From the NCBI GenBank assembly GCA_958296445.1, contig OY282565.1, forward strand, positions 2,497,570 through 2,561,569: DNA of 64,000 nt, in the 5' to 3' direction. The translations under genes and the position numbers were made by a program. The stretch comes from an uncultured Dehalococcoidia bacterium (GTDB lineage Bacteria; Chloroflexota; Dehalococcoidia; Lucifugimonadales; UBA3495). The notes beneath the pieces were generated by a model. It had not been told where the DNA came from. It saw only the letters and a list, made by a program, of their open reading frames with translations, and made no database searches. Positions 24,738 to 33,600 of this stretch are shown piece by piece (the first letter of the stretch is position 1; every line of letters begins with the position of its first letter).

Positions 24738-24875
24738 TAGCTTACGGGGCGGTTGAACTCGACGGTGCTTCGCCGTCGTGCCCAGCAATGGGCTCCAATA
24801 GCGGTTCCTGCCCTTGCCTTGCCGTGCCTGCGCCTTGCCGCGATTCGCCTCCGGTTGGAATTGCCCCGTAAGCTA
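24738..24875 (+). ncRNA. retron non-coding RNA (msr-msd) with perfect a1/a2 arms
   Basis: The ends are a perfect 13-bp inverted repeat: TAGCTTACGGGGC (24738-24750, a1) and GCCCCGTAAGCTA (24863-24875, a2), extendable inward by two G-U pairs. Inside are a stem-loop CGACGG/CCGTCG (24760-24778), a stem-loop GCCCA-GCAA-TGGGC (24780-24793) and a longer stem closed by TCCAA (24794-24798) with TTGGA (24855-24859) that encloses a TGCC-rich stretch. The order of a1, short msr-like hairpins, long msd-like stem, a2, then the RT gene 35 bases later is the standard retron layout. The branching guanosine and the exact msr/msd boundary cannot be fixed by eye. Confidence 0.8.
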
Positions 24876-24910
24876 AGATGTCATCATTCTAAATCATTCG
24901 CAGGATAAAA

Positions 24911-25984
24911 ATGCCCAACGTTTCTTATCCTCTCCGACCTAATTGGGTTACAATTCCTCAAGGTGAATTTAGGGCCAAATACCAGCAAATAAATTCCCTA
25001 CACACTCTGGCAGACTTTTGGGGAATTAAACCTTTTCAACTTAGCTACTATGCGTTTCACATAGACAAGAGAAACGCATACACAACGTTCCGCATCCCTC
25101 GAAGGAATGGCCGGGAGAGGCTTATTGAAGCTCCGACTCCTACGTTAAAATACATCCAACGCCTTATACATGAATCACTAACACAGGTATACGGACCACA
25201 TCCGTCTGTTCACGGATTCCGATCCGAACGATCAATTGTCACCAATGCGAAGGAGCATCTAGGACGACAATACGTCCTGAATATAGATTTGGAAGATTTC
25301 TTTCCAAGTATCACACGCAAAAGAATTTATGGGCGATTAGTTGCGGCCCCTTATTCATTCAATCCCAAAGTGGCCAATCTAATAGCAGCATTGTCCACTA
25401 ATTTTTACGGACGACTCCCTCAAGGAAGTCCATCTTCACCTGTAATTGCCAACATTGTGGCAGCAAAACTGGATGACGACCTTACCAAGCTCTGCGTCTC
25501 ATTTCATTGCCGATACACCAGATACGCCGACGATATCACTATATCCACATTGCGGAATGAGATATCACCTGAAGTCGCTAGGTACCCAAACGCTCTTGGC
25601 ACAGGTCAAGTAAGCATCGGAGATGGATTGGCGAGTGTCATCGAACATAATGGATTCAAGATAAATGATAGGAAGAGCCGACTGCAAAGTTATTGGACTC
25701 GTCAAATATGCACAGGCTTAGTGGTCAATGGCAACCGTGTTTCTCCTCCGAAATCATACATACGTCGTCTAAGATCATTGATTGATCACTGGAAAAAGAA
25801 TGGCTGGCAAGATGCTACTCTAGTATTGCACACAAAAGAAAATCGCGCTCTCTTCAACAGCAGAGAGGCTTTTGTAGATCACGTCATTGGCAGAATCGGT
25901 TACTTGAAAATGGTACGTGGACATAATGATCCGACTGCCAAACGATATGAGCAGATTATTGCGTCTCTACCTCCAAATCAATAA
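24911..25984 (+). CDS. retron-type reverse transcriptase
   Basis: A 357-residue reverse transcriptase that would copy the msd part of the adjacent RNA into RNA-linked DNA. It has the retron NAxxH motif (NAKEH, 112-116), catalytic DLEDFFPSI (126-134), LPQGSPSSP (169-177), catalytic YADD in RYADDITIS (205-208) and the retron VTG-type thumb motif CTGLVVNG (267-274). No maturase, endonuclease or Cas1 domain is fused, and length is normal for a stand-alone retron RT. Start: ATG with AGGA 7 bases upstream. GC content and codon use are clearly lower in C-ending codons than the flanking genes, which indicates transfer. Confidence 0.93.
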   Translation: MPNVSYPLRPNWVTIPQGEFRAKYQQINSLHTLADFWGIKPFQLSYYAFHIDKRNAYTTFRIPRRNGRERLIEAPTPTLKYIQRLIHESLTQVYGPHPSVHGFRSERSIVTNAKEHLGRQYVLNIDLEDFFPSITRKRIYGRLVAAPYSFNPKVANLIAALSTNFYGRLPQGSPSSPVIANIVAAKLDDDLTKLCVSFHCRYTRYADDITISTLRNEISPEVARYPNALGTGQVSIGDGLASVIEHNGFKINDRKSRLQSYWTRQICTGLVVNGNRVSPPKSYIRRLRSLIDHWKKNGWQDATLVLHTKENRALFNSREAFVDHVIGRIGYLKMVRGHNDPTAKRYEQIIASLPPNQ

Positions 25985-26025
25985 AGGGTTTATTATTTGT
26001 CTATCCTGCTTCATTCGGTGAGGTT

Positions 26026-27009
26026 ATGGCACTTTCGAGAACAAAGGTAACATCTAGCTGCTCAGTATACACAGCAAAATCTGTACAGGATTTTCTTGAC
26101 TATTTACTTCCTAGCGCAAACCACTGGAAATCAGCCAAACGGGGCGATTTGGCTTACCGTGGACAGGCATCTAGCCATTGGTGTCTTGTTCCAAAAGCAT
26201 TCCGTACCGATCAATTAGTTGGCTATGAAGATAAGGCGCCAACTGGTGTCCCTACTCGTGTAACATCCCAAGCGCAAGCCGAATTTCGCGCCGTTTACCA
26301 ATTTATAAAAGCAGCTGACACTTCAGGGCTTCAGATTACTGAAGCAGGCAGTCGATTGCTATTACAAAATGATCCGCGCCGTTTTTTCAACAATCCCAAT
26401 TGGGAATACAATTGGCCGCAAGAGGAAATCCTAGAGACTCTTGCCTTGGCTCAACATCATGGTGTGCCGACCCGTCTTCTTGACTTCACGGAAGACCCTT
26501 TGATTGCGGCTTACTTTGCAGCAAGTTCCGCATGGGATCCGCAGAAAGGCCAACGGGTTAAAGGAAAAGACAGAAATTATCTTGCTGTCTGGATAATAGA
26601 CCTTAGATTCGTTCAATCACTCAATAGAAAAAAAGTCGGACGTTATCCTGAGCGGATTAGAGAAATTCGCGTTCCTAGGGCAAACAACTCCTATCTCCAT
26701 GCTCAGTTCGGTTTCTTCCTTATTGATCGTGGAGCCAACGATGTGATGGCGCGAGGCAAATCTCTGTCAATTGATAATATCACGGCTGATCGTGCTAGAT
26801 TCTGGCATAATGGAGGTCGGCTTGCGGGGAAAGGAATTAAACAAACATGGTTTGACGAACTTCCGGTCAGGCAAGTTAGGTTGCGTACTACTCATACCGC
26901 TGATCTCCTGCGAGAACTCGAGAGCCGTGGCGTTACAAAAGGCAGCGTAATGCCGAGTCTGGACCGTGTAGTAGAGTCCTTGGAACTTCAAAGGAGCCTC
27001 CTTGGATAG
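26026..27009 (+). CDS. FRG-domain protein, probable retron effector
   Basis: A 327-residue protein 41 bases after the RT, same strand, same low-GC composition. The FRG domain is clear: DLAYRGQASSHWCLVPKAFR begins near residue 41 with the name-giving Y-R-G, and ALAQHHGVPTRLLDFTEDPL near 141-158 followed by AAYFAAS is the second hallmark. FRG domains occur in many uncharacterised prokaryotic proteins, often in mobile or defence contexts; their activity is not settled. By position it is the accessory (toxin) gene of the retron, held inactive by the RT-DNA complex and released on infection, which is inference from other retrons. The ATG lies unusually close to its GAGG site, so translation may be coupled to the RT. 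Confidence 0.85.
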   Translation: MALSRTKVTSSCSVYTAKSVQDFLDYLLPSANHWKSAKRGDLAYRGQASSHWCLVPKAFRTDQLVGYEDKAPTGVPTRVTSQAQAEFRAVYQFIKAADTSGLQITEAGSRLLLQNDPRRFFNNPNWEYNWPQEEILETLALAQHHGVPTRLLDFTEDPLIAAYFAASSAWDPQKGQRVKGKDRNYLAVWIIDLRFVQSLNRKKVGRYPERIREIRVPRANNSYLHAQFGFFLIDRGANDVMARGKSLSIDNITADRARFWHNGGRLAGKGIKQTWFDELPVRQVRLRTTHTADLLRELESRGVTKGSVMPSLDRVVESLELQRSLLG

Positions 27010-27216
27010 CCTCAGTACCTCGCGCTATGACCATGAAAAAGAGCCTAGAAACAAGGCTAAAAATCCAGTAGGGTGTGTGGAGAGTCCAACCGTTATTCCT
27101 GTCCATTCCCACAAACTTCCCAATTTCGCCGTGTCTAAACCGCCAACCCTAACCCTCTCCGCCAATGCGCAGGCTTCCCTTTTATCGACGTTCTATACGG
27201 ACGCACCGGGCCATCG

Positions 27217-28731
27217 TCACCGCCCCAACTCCCCCGACAACAACACCGCCTCCGCCACCAGAAACGCGCCGCCCAGCAGCTCCGGTTGCACGAATTCCAG
27301 CCGGTCGTCCGCCGTATGAATCCGGGAAACGTCCGGGCCGTAGAACAGCAACACCGGCTTCCCCGCCCGCACGAAAGGCTCATGATCGCCGGACGCCCCC
27401 GGCGGCAAAGCGCCGGGCGCCGCCTCTACCCCCAGCCCGGCCGCCAGTTCCAGGGCCAGCTCGGCCAGCTCCGGCTGCCCGTCCACCGACAGCCTGGCCC
27501 CACTTCCCACCACATCAAAATTCAGCATCGCCCTTATCCGCCCCAGCTCCGGCCCGCTCAACGACCCCACATAGTTGCGGCTGCCGTACAGCCCCAGCTC
27601 CTCGGCCCCAAAAGCGATGAACCGCACCGTAAACGGAAGTCGCTCCCCGGCCAGAGCCTCCGCCAGCGACAGCACAACGGCGATGCCCGAAGTATTGTCA
27701 TTCGCCCCGGCAAACGTCTCTGGAGCTACGTCGTAGTGGCCCCCCACGATAACCACATCATCCCCGTCGCCCTCCAACTCGGCGACCACATTCCAAGACT
27801 CCAGCTCCTCGGCGACTATGGTCACCGTAACGATTATTTCCCCTTCCGGCAGCAGCCCGACAGCGCCTTGCGCCACTTCCGGCAAGAAAACCAGCGCGAG
27901 AATCGCCGCATCGGCCTCGACCAAGGGCTGGTAATTATCAATTCCGATAAGAACGTCGGGTATGATGCCGACGCCCACCGCCCCGGCCGCCGCGGCTTTG
28001 TTCACCTTATCCTTTAACGAGCGCAGCGATTCAGGATTATTCACAGCCAGGCTTTCCGGCTGCATCAAGATAACTTTTCCCTCCAACTCCCCCGGCGGCA
28101 AATCGCCGGGATCCCTCGCCCCCACCAGCAGCAACGGCCCGGTTCCGCTGCCCCCCTGCGGCGCGGCGGTAAGGGGCAGGCCGGATATGGGCAGGCGGCC
28201 AAAAGGGGGCGACTCGACCGTGACAGAAACATTTTCCGGCCAGTTGGCCCAATCAAAATATCGGTTAGTAAAAGGCCGGATTTCGGCAACATACCCCATC
28301 CGGTCTAACCGCGCTTTCAGACGCTCGGCGGCCCGGAACTCCTCCTCAGTGCCGCCCTCCCGATGGCCCAACTCCGCCACCAGCTCCTCCACCAACCCAA
28401 ACACCTTCTCCGAAGCCGCCGCCAGCCCGTCCTGCGCCGCCGCAGTAGGCGATGGCGCGGCTGTCGCCGTAGGAGTCGGCAACGCCGTCGCCGTAGGCGG
28501 CGGCAAAGTCGGCGTCGGAACCGGCGTAGCAGTAGCAGTAGGCAACGGCGCCGCCACTGTCGCCGTCGGAGTCGGCAACGCCGGGGTCGCCGACGGCGCA
28601 ACCGTAGGCGGCGCAGTAGGCGCAGCCGCGGAACAGGCCATCACAGCCAGCAGAACAAACAAAGACGCCAGAATCCCCAGCCGCCAACCAACCTGACCCA
28701 GCCAACAAGCCGCAAAAGTTCCGCCAGTCAT
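27217..28731 (-). CDS. M28-family zinc aminopeptidase-like lipoprotein
   Basis: A 504-residue secreted lipoprotein. After a signal helix (LASLFVLLAVMAC) the Cys near residue 33 is the likely lipidation site, followed by a 60-residue Pro/Thr/Ala linker made of PTATATP-like repeats, a PA-type inserted domain (GPLLLVGARDPGDLP) and the M28 peptidase core: GGHYDVAPETFAGANDNTSG (His and Asp ligands), FGAEELGLYGS (Glu pair), MLNFDVVG (Asp) and RIHTADD (His). All ligands of a two-zinc site are present. Start chosen at the ATG with AAGGGAG upstream (28731), not the longer ORF. It probably releases N-terminal amino acids outside the membrane. Confidence 0.9.
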   Translation of the reverse strand: MTGGTFAACWLGQVGWRLGILASLFVLLAVMACSAAAPTAPPTVAPSATPALPTPTATVAAPLPTATATPVPTPTLPPPTATALPTPTATAAPSPTAAAQDGLAAASEKVFGLVEELVAELGHREGGTEEEFRAAERLKARLDRMGYVAEIRPFTNRYFDWANWPENVSVTVESPPFGRLPISGLPLTAAPQGGSGTGPLLLVGARDPGDLPPGELEGKVILMQPESLAVNNPESLRSLKDKVNKAAAAGAVGVGIIPDVLIGIDNYQPLVEADAAILALVFLPEVAQGAVGLLPEGEIIVTVTIVAEELESWNVVAELEGDGDDVVIVGGHYDVAPETFAGANDNTSGIAVVLSLAEALAGERLPFTVRFIAFGAEELGLYGSRNYVGSLSGPELGRIRAMLNFDVVGSGARLSVDGQPELAELALELAAGLGVEAAPGALPPGASGDHEPFVRAGKPVLLFYGPDVSRIHTADDRLEFVQPELLGGAFLVAEAVLLSGELGR

Positions 28732-28802
28732 TGATTCTCCCTTTCCCCTGAATAGCCGGACAAACTTAATATAAACCATCCCCCGCCTCAATGCCGCCCG
28801 GC

Positions 28803-28933
28803 ATGATAAGGAAAATCCCGAAAATCCTCTAATCCTGAAAATCCTGATTCAGACAACCACCCCAAGAAAGGACTACCCAGATAAGAAAATCCCCAAAATC
28901 CCCCAATCCCGAAAATCCCGATTCAGACAACCA
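28803..28933. repeat. R2 element pair
   Basis: Two R2 copies in tandem: GGAAAATCCCGAAAATCCTC, AAATCCTGATTCAGACAACC, then the same with small changes ending at about 28933. The remaining part of the 331-base gap holds no gene. Confidence 0.75.
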
Positions 28934-29062
28934 CCCAAAGAATCAAAACCCCCGCCACTCCCCCCATTCCATTGACAGCCATAGGCGCGAATTGTAGGAT
29001 TCAAGCAGACGCCCAACCGTGGCGCGGCGCCCGTGCGCCCGCCTTCCGCAGGAGGGTCTTAA

Positions 29063-30466
29063 ATGCCCGACAAAGAGCAAATCGCATTGATGGGGCACCT
29101 TATGCGCCGGGCCGGATTCGGCGCCCCCCACGAAGAGCTGGCGGCCCGCGCCGCCAAAGGCTACGAAGCCACCGTCGAGGAACTGCTCCATCCCGAACAC
29201 CAGGAAGCCGTAGACGTGGAACTGCTCTACCGCTTCCTCCCCGGCTACGAAGGCGCCCTCGGCCCGCCCCTGAACCAGGCCGAATGGGTCTACCGGATGA
29301 TTAACACCCAAAGGCCGCTGGAAGAAAAAATGGCCCTTTTCTGGCACCAGCTTTTCGCCACCGGCAACTCCAAGGTGGACAACCCCCCGGAGCTTACCCA
29401 GCAGATCGCTATGTTCCGCGAACACGGACTAGGCCACTTCCGCAACCTGCTGGTCGAGCTGGCCCGCAATCCCGCTATGATTTTCTGGCTGGACAACAAC
29501 GGCAACCACCGCGGCGCCATCAACGAAAACTGGGGACGGGAACTGCTGGAGCTGTTCTCTATGGGAGTCGGCAACTACTCCGAAGACGACATTAAAGAAG
29601 CCTCCCGCGCCTTCACCGGCTGGACCATCGGCCCCAAGATTCCCCGCAACCCCCTAGGCCGCTTCTACTGGAGCTTCGAGTACCGCCCCGAAGACCACGA
29701 CGACGGCCCGAAAACCTTTCTGGGCCAGACCGGCGACTTCAACGGCGAAGACATCATTGACATCGTAGTAAAGCAGCCGGCCACCGCCCGCTTCCTGGCC
29801 CGCCACCTCTACAACTTCTTTGTCGCCGACGAGCCGCAGGTGCCAAGCTGGAACATCACCCCGCCCAACGACCCGGCCGCCATTGACGCCCTCATCGCGT
29901 CCTACGACCAATCCGGCGGCGACATCCGCGCAATGTTGCGGACGCTGTTCAACTCCGACTTTTTCAAGGCGGCGCGTTACTCCCGGGTGAAAAGCCCCGC
30001 CGAACTGGTCATCGGAACCGCCCGGCTGGTCGGCAACTACCAAGGCCCGCGCCCCGGCTTCAACGCCCTGGCCTTCGAGTGCGCCTACCAAGGCCAAGAA
30101 CTGCTAAACCCCCCCAGCGTGGAAAGCTGGCACACCGGCGCCGAGTGGATTGACGGCGGCGCCCTAGTGCGACGGGTCAACTTCGCCGCCGGACTGCTCG
30201 GCAACACCTCGCTCCCCGGCGTCCAGTCCATCATCGAAAACCTCCAAGAGCGCGGCCCAATGACCCCGGCCCAACTGGTCGAAGCCTGCCTGGAACTGTC
30301 CGGCCCGGTGGAAGTCAGCGACTCCACCTACTCCGAACTGCTGGAACAGGCCCGACAAGGCGGCGACGTCCATTGGGACAGCGAATCCAACCGCGCCGAG
30401 TCCGGGCGGCGTGCCGGCCTGATGCTGGCCCTCATCGCCGCATCCCGGGATTTCCAGTTCGCCTAG
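29063..30466 (+). CDS. DUF1800 family protein
   Basis: A 467-residue protein of the DUF1800 family. Hallmarks are the N-terminal HLMRRAGFGAPHEEL, the central MALFWHQLFATGNSKV, NENWGRELLELFSMGVG followed by YSEDDIKEASRAFTGWTI, and QPATARFLARHLYNFFV. Start: ATG after AGGAGG. No signal peptide is visible. DUF1800 genes almost always pair with DUF1501 genes, as here (next gene, 83 bases downstream). The biochemical role is unknown; the pair is common in Planctomycetes, Chloroflexi and others that degrade complex organics. Confidence 0.92.
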   Translation: MPDKEQIALMGHLMRRAGFGAPHEELAARAAKGYEATVEELLHPEHQEAVDVELLYRFLPGYEGALGPPLNQAEWVYRMINTQRPLEEKMALFWHQLFATGNSKVDNPPELTQQIAMFREHGLGHFRNLLVELARNPAMIFWLDNNGNHRGAINENWGRELLELFSMGVGNYSEDDIKEASRAFTGWTIGPKIPRNPLGRFYWSFEYRPEDHDDGPKTFLGQTGDFNGEDIIDIVVKQPATARFLARHLYNFFVADEPQVPSWNITPPNDPAAIDALIASYDQSGGDIRAMLRTLFNSDFFKAARYSRVKSPAELVIGTARLVGNYQGPRPGFNALAFECAYQGQELLNPPSVESWHTGAEWIDGGALVRRVNFAAGLLGNTSLPGVQSIIENLQERGPMTPAQLVEACLELSGPVEVSDSTYSELLEQARQGGDVHWDSESNRAESGRRAGLMLALIAASRDFQFA

Positions 30467-30549
30467 AACCCCACGGCCTCCAGTCGGCCCACCCTTACAA
30501 GCTCAGGATGGGCCGACAATGACTAGACAGCCCAAGACGGAGGAGCGCA

Positions 30550-31692
30550 ATGGCGACCACAAAGAAAGACCCGGTGCTGGTGGTGCTGCAACTGACCGGC
30601 GCCAACGACTACCTCAACACCATCATCCCCTACACCAACGGGCATTACCGCGACGCCCGCCCCAAAGTCGGCATCCCCGAAGACCAGGCCCTCCCCATAG
30701 ACGGCGCCCCGGGATTGGGGTTCAACCCCAACATGGCCCCCTTCAAGAAGCTGTACGATGAGGGCAAAGTAGCCGTCATCCACGGCATCGGCTACGAAAA
30801 CTCCCCCCGCTCCCACTTCCGCTCAATGGACATCTGGCACACCTGCGAACCCGACATCGTAGGCACCGAGGGCTGGGCCGCGCGAGTCATCCGCGACCTC
30901 GACCCCAATTCCGAAAACGTGCTGAAAGGCGTCAACTTCGGCCAGGGGCTGCCCCGGGCACTGGCCCTGCGGGGCGTCCCCATAACCTCGGTATCCAGCC
31001 TAGAATCCTACGGCGTCCTGTCCAGCGTCCCCGGCGTGGCCGCCGAAGCCGAGCGGGCCCAAATCCTAGAGCGGTTCGCCCGGATGTACGCCCCCGCCGT
31101 AGGCACCGGCGCGGTTATGGACTACCTCGGCCAGACCGGCCGCGACGCCCTCCAAGGCGCCGACATCATCCGCTCCGCCCCCGAGCGCTACTCCTCCACC
31201 GTAGAGTACGCCGAAACCCCCATCGCCAAGTTCCTGCGCGACATCGCCCAAGTCTACCTCGCCGACCTCGGCACCCAAGTGTTCTACACCCAGCACGGCA
31301 GCTTCGATACCCACTTCAACCAGCCGCCAATGCACACCAAGCTCTGGATCGACGTCTCCCGCGCCATCAGCGATTTCTTCGACGACCTCAAGGAACACGA
31401 CGCCGGCGACAACCTGATAATGATGCTGTTCACCGAGTTTGGCCGCCGCGTAAAGGACAACGGCACCGGCACCGACCACGGCGCAGGCGGCGTCGCCTTC
31501 GTCATCGGCAACCAGGTCAAGGGCGGGATGTACAGCCAATACCCCTCCCTCAAGCCCGAAGACCTCTCCCAGGGCGACCTCGCCCCCAACTACGATTTCC
31601 GCGGCTTCTACTCCACCGTCATTGACCGCTGGCTCGGCCTCGACCCCGTGCCTATCGTCGGCGGCAACTTCGAGCAACTCGACTTCGTGTAG
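30550..31692 (+). CDS. DUF1501 family protein
   Basis: A 380-residue DUF1501 (sulfatase/alkaline-phosphatase-like superfamily) protein. It contains DPVLVVLQLTGANDYLNTI at the N-terminus, KLYDEGKVAVIHGIGYENSPRSHFRSMDIW in the middle and LFTEFGRRVKDNGTGTDHGAGG, the family's most conserved stretch, near residue 300. Many members carry a Tat signal; this one does not, and starts directly at the domain (ATG after GGAGG). It forms a unit with the DUF1800 gene upstream and probably the NHL-repeat gene downstream. Confidence 0.92.
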   Translation: MATTKKDPVLVVLQLTGANDYLNTIIPYTNGHYRDARPKVGIPEDQALPIDGAPGLGFNPNMAPFKKLYDEGKVAVIHGIGYENSPRSHFRSMDIWHTCEPDIVGTEGWAARVIRDLDPNSENVLKGVNFGQGLPRALALRGVPITSVSSLESYGVLSSVPGVAAEAERAQILERFARMYAPAVGTGAVMDYLGQTGRDALQGADIIRSAPERYSSTVEYAETPIAKFLRDIAQVYLADLGTQVFYTQHGSFDTHFNQPPMHTKLWIDVSRAISDFFDDLKEHDAGDNLIMMLFTEFGRRVKDNGTGTDHGAGGVAFVIGNQVKGGMYSQYPSLKPEDLSQGDLAPNYDFRGFYSTVIDRWLGLDPVPIVGGNFEQLDFV

Positions 31693-31704
31693 CCAAGCCA
31701 AAAT

Positions 31705-31803
31705 TAAACGCAGAGTTCGCAGAGACGGCGCAGAGAACGCAGAGGAACCAATCAAGCAAATCTCTGCGCCCTCGGCGAAACCTCTGCGCCCTCGGCGTTT
31801 AAC
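31705..31803. repeat. CAGAG-rich inverted repeat element
   Basis: AAACGCAGAGTTCGCAGAGA and CGCAGAGAACGCAGAGG face TCTCTGCGCCCTCGGCG and CCTCTGCGCCCTCGGCGTTT. The outer ends AAACGC... and ...GCGTTT are complementary, giving a 100-base hairpin-like element between the DUF1501 and NHL genes. It is the only copy seen in the window. Confidence 0.7.
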
Positions 31804-31821
31804 CAAATTGGGGGTGCGAAA

Positions 31822-32859
31822 ATGCTGACGACAGTGGCCGCAGGCCGAGTCTTTGATTACAGCTTTTGCCTAGGTATGTACGGAATGTCCGGGCAAGGAT
31901 TCTGGACGCCCCAAGATATGGCCCTAGGCGAAAACGGCATAGTCTACGTCATCAACCGGGGCGCCGAGGAGCTGGGACAGCGCATCAGCCGGGTCACCCT
32001 GGATCACCAGTTCCTAGGCCAGTTCGGAGCCTACGGGCGCGGCGACGGGCAGTTTATCTGGCCCCGCTCCATCGCCCTGGATAACGGCAACGGCGGCAAC
32101 AACGGCAACGGCATCCGCGTGTTCGCCACCGACGACTTCCTGAACCGCGTCTCGATATTCGACGCCGACGGCGCTTTTCTCTCCGGCTGGGGCCAGCCGG
32201 GCAGCGCCGCCGGAGAGCTGAACGGCCCCGCCGGCATCGCCATTGACCACAACCGCGCCGGAGCCGACGGCAACGTCGTCATCGTAGACAGCCTCAACCA
32301 CCGGATCCAGCGCTTCACCGCCGACGGCGAGTACCTCGGCGGCTTCGGCAGCCACGGCGACGCCGACGGCCAGTTCAACCTCCCCTGGGGCCTATGCATC
32401 GGAGACGACGGCGCCATCTACGTCGCCGACTGGAAAAACCGCCGGGTGCAAAAATTCGACGCCGACGGCAACTTCCTCCAGAAATTCGAGGCGTCCCCCT
32501 CCGGCATCGGCGCCCTCCAAGGCCCAACCGGAGTAGCCGTAGACTCCGAGGGCGACGTCTACGTAGCCGACTGGGGCAGCCACCAAGTACAAATCTACGC
32601 CCCCGACGGCCGCTTCATCGCCTCCCTAGTAGGCGACGCGCAACAGCCCTCCCCCTGGACGCAAACCTACATAGACGCCAACCCCGACATCATCAAAGCC
32701 CGCCGCCGCGTAGACCTAGAACCCGAATGGCGCTTCCGCCGCCCCGTAGCGGTAAAAGTGGACGCCAACGACAGCATCTACGTCCTAGAAGCCGCCCGCC
32801 ACCGCCTCCAGGTCTACGACAAAGTAAAAGACTACGAGGAACACCCCCTGAACCTGTAA
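31822..32859 (+). CDS. NHL-repeat six-bladed beta-propeller protein
   Basis: A 345-residue protein built of five to six NHL repeats, for example GQFGAYGRGDGQFIWPRSIA, GGFGSHGDADGQFNLPWGLC, AIYVADWKNRRVQKFDADG and DVYVADWGSHQVQIYAPDG. Such propellers bind proteins, RNA or carbohydrate, or act as lyases. No signal peptide is present. It follows the DUF1800-DUF1501 pair after a repeat element and may be part of the same functional unit. The stop is followed by a short unstructured gap before the convergent NADAR gene. Confidence 0.88.
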   Translation: MLTTVAAGRVFDYSFCLGMYGMSGQGFWTPQDMALGENGIVYVINRGAEELGQRISRVTLDHQFLGQFGAYGRGDGQFIWPRSIALDNGNGGNNGNGIRVFATDDFLNRVSIFDADGAFLSGWGQPGSAAGELNGPAGIAIDHNRAGADGNVVIVDSLNHRIQRFTADGEYLGGFGSHGDADGQFNLPWGLCIGDDGAIYVADWKNRRVQKFDADGNFLQKFEASPSGIGALQGPTGVAVDSEGDVYVADWGSHQVQIYAPDGRFIASLVGDAQQPSPWTQTYIDANPDIIKARRRVDLEPEWRFRRPVAVKVDANDSIYVLEAARHRLQVYDKVKDYEEHPLNL

Positions 32860-32874
32860 CCCGGACAGGCCAGG

Positions 32875-33591
32875 TCAGGCCGGCAAGAGTAGGGAATGAG
32901 CGGCGGGACTCGATGATACCGCCGCCTCTCCCTTATCTTCAAAAATTTTCCGTTTGCCAGACTCGCTTATCGCCGCAGACCGCCTGTCTATTTCCGAAAT
33001 TGGTTCTCCGTCGAGCAGGAATTGCGGGATGTAGAGCGGTGGTACGCGCAACAGCGAATCTCGCGGCTCCCTTTTCACCTTTTCTCTCAAATTCTGCAAC
33101 AAAAGCCCTAGATAATTCGCCCCGACCAGCCTTTCCTCATCCACCGGCTTGGCGCCCCAAAAGTCGTCTTTCCGCGAATGTTCCACTATCGGACGGTTGC
33201 CGGTTGATAACAGCAGATCGCTGAAAGTGTCCCAATTCTGTGCCAGTTTCACCTCCAGGCACCAGCGCATAATAGCGACTCGAACTGCATCCCAATCAGC
33301 TCGGGATTCCTGCCGATAAGGCTTGCCTTTCATTTTCGCCGTCATCGGGCTTTTCTGTTCTATAATCAAGCGTTGCAAATCGGGCTTGTGCGGGAACCGG
33401 CAAGCCTGGTACAAAGCCTCAGAAGTGCGAATCGAAATGCCGTTCACGTTCAACGGAAAGCCGCCAGCCATATTCGACAGACCGCCAAACTGCTCTTTGG
33501 TTTTCAGAAAGACGGCGGATTCCGAGCGGCGAAACTCTGCGCCGCAAAAACTCTGCGCCGGATTATTACCGTGATTGCCCCCGGTCGACAT
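32875..33591 (-). CDS. NADAR-domain protein (YbiA/DUF1768-like)
   Basis: A 238-residue protein. Residues about 30-180 are a NADAR domain: FGGLSNMAGGFPLNVNGI, RTSEALYQACRFP, SPMTAKMKGKP, WDAVRVAIMRWCLEVKLAQN and RPIVEHSRKDDFWGA, which covers the conserved acidic and tryptophan residues. NADAR enzymes cleave N-glycosidic bonds, including removal of ADP-ribose from guanine. A 60-residue tail after the domain is not part of the known fold. It lies 9 bases after the PRTase-like gene, with a strong AGGAGGGT site, so both are translated from one mRNA. It is likely the partner (effector or antidote) of that protein. Confidence 0.88.
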   Translation of the reverse strand: MSTGGNHGNNPAQSFCGAEFRRSESAVFLKTKEQFGGLSNMAGGFPLNVNGISIRTSEALYQACRFPHKPDLQRLIIEQKSPMTAKMKGKPYRQESRADWDAVRVAIMRWCLEVKLAQNWDTFSDLLLSTGNRPIVEHSRKDDFWGAKPVDEERLVGANYLGLLLQNLREKVKREPRDSLLRVPPLYIPQFLLDGEPISEIDRRSAAISESGKRKIFEDKGEAAVSSSPAAHSLLLPA

Positions 33592-33600
33592 AAAACCCTC

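Noticed and set aside
24911..25984. group II intron maturase, DGR or CRISPR-associated RT
   Set aside because: No intron domain V/VI or maturase, no template/variable repeat pair, no Cas1; NAxxH and VTG-type motifs and the flanking a1/a2 RNA indicate a retron.
28317..28734. Arg-rich frames opposite the M28 linker
   Set aside because: They are alternative readings of the Pro/Thr linker repeats of the lipoprotein.
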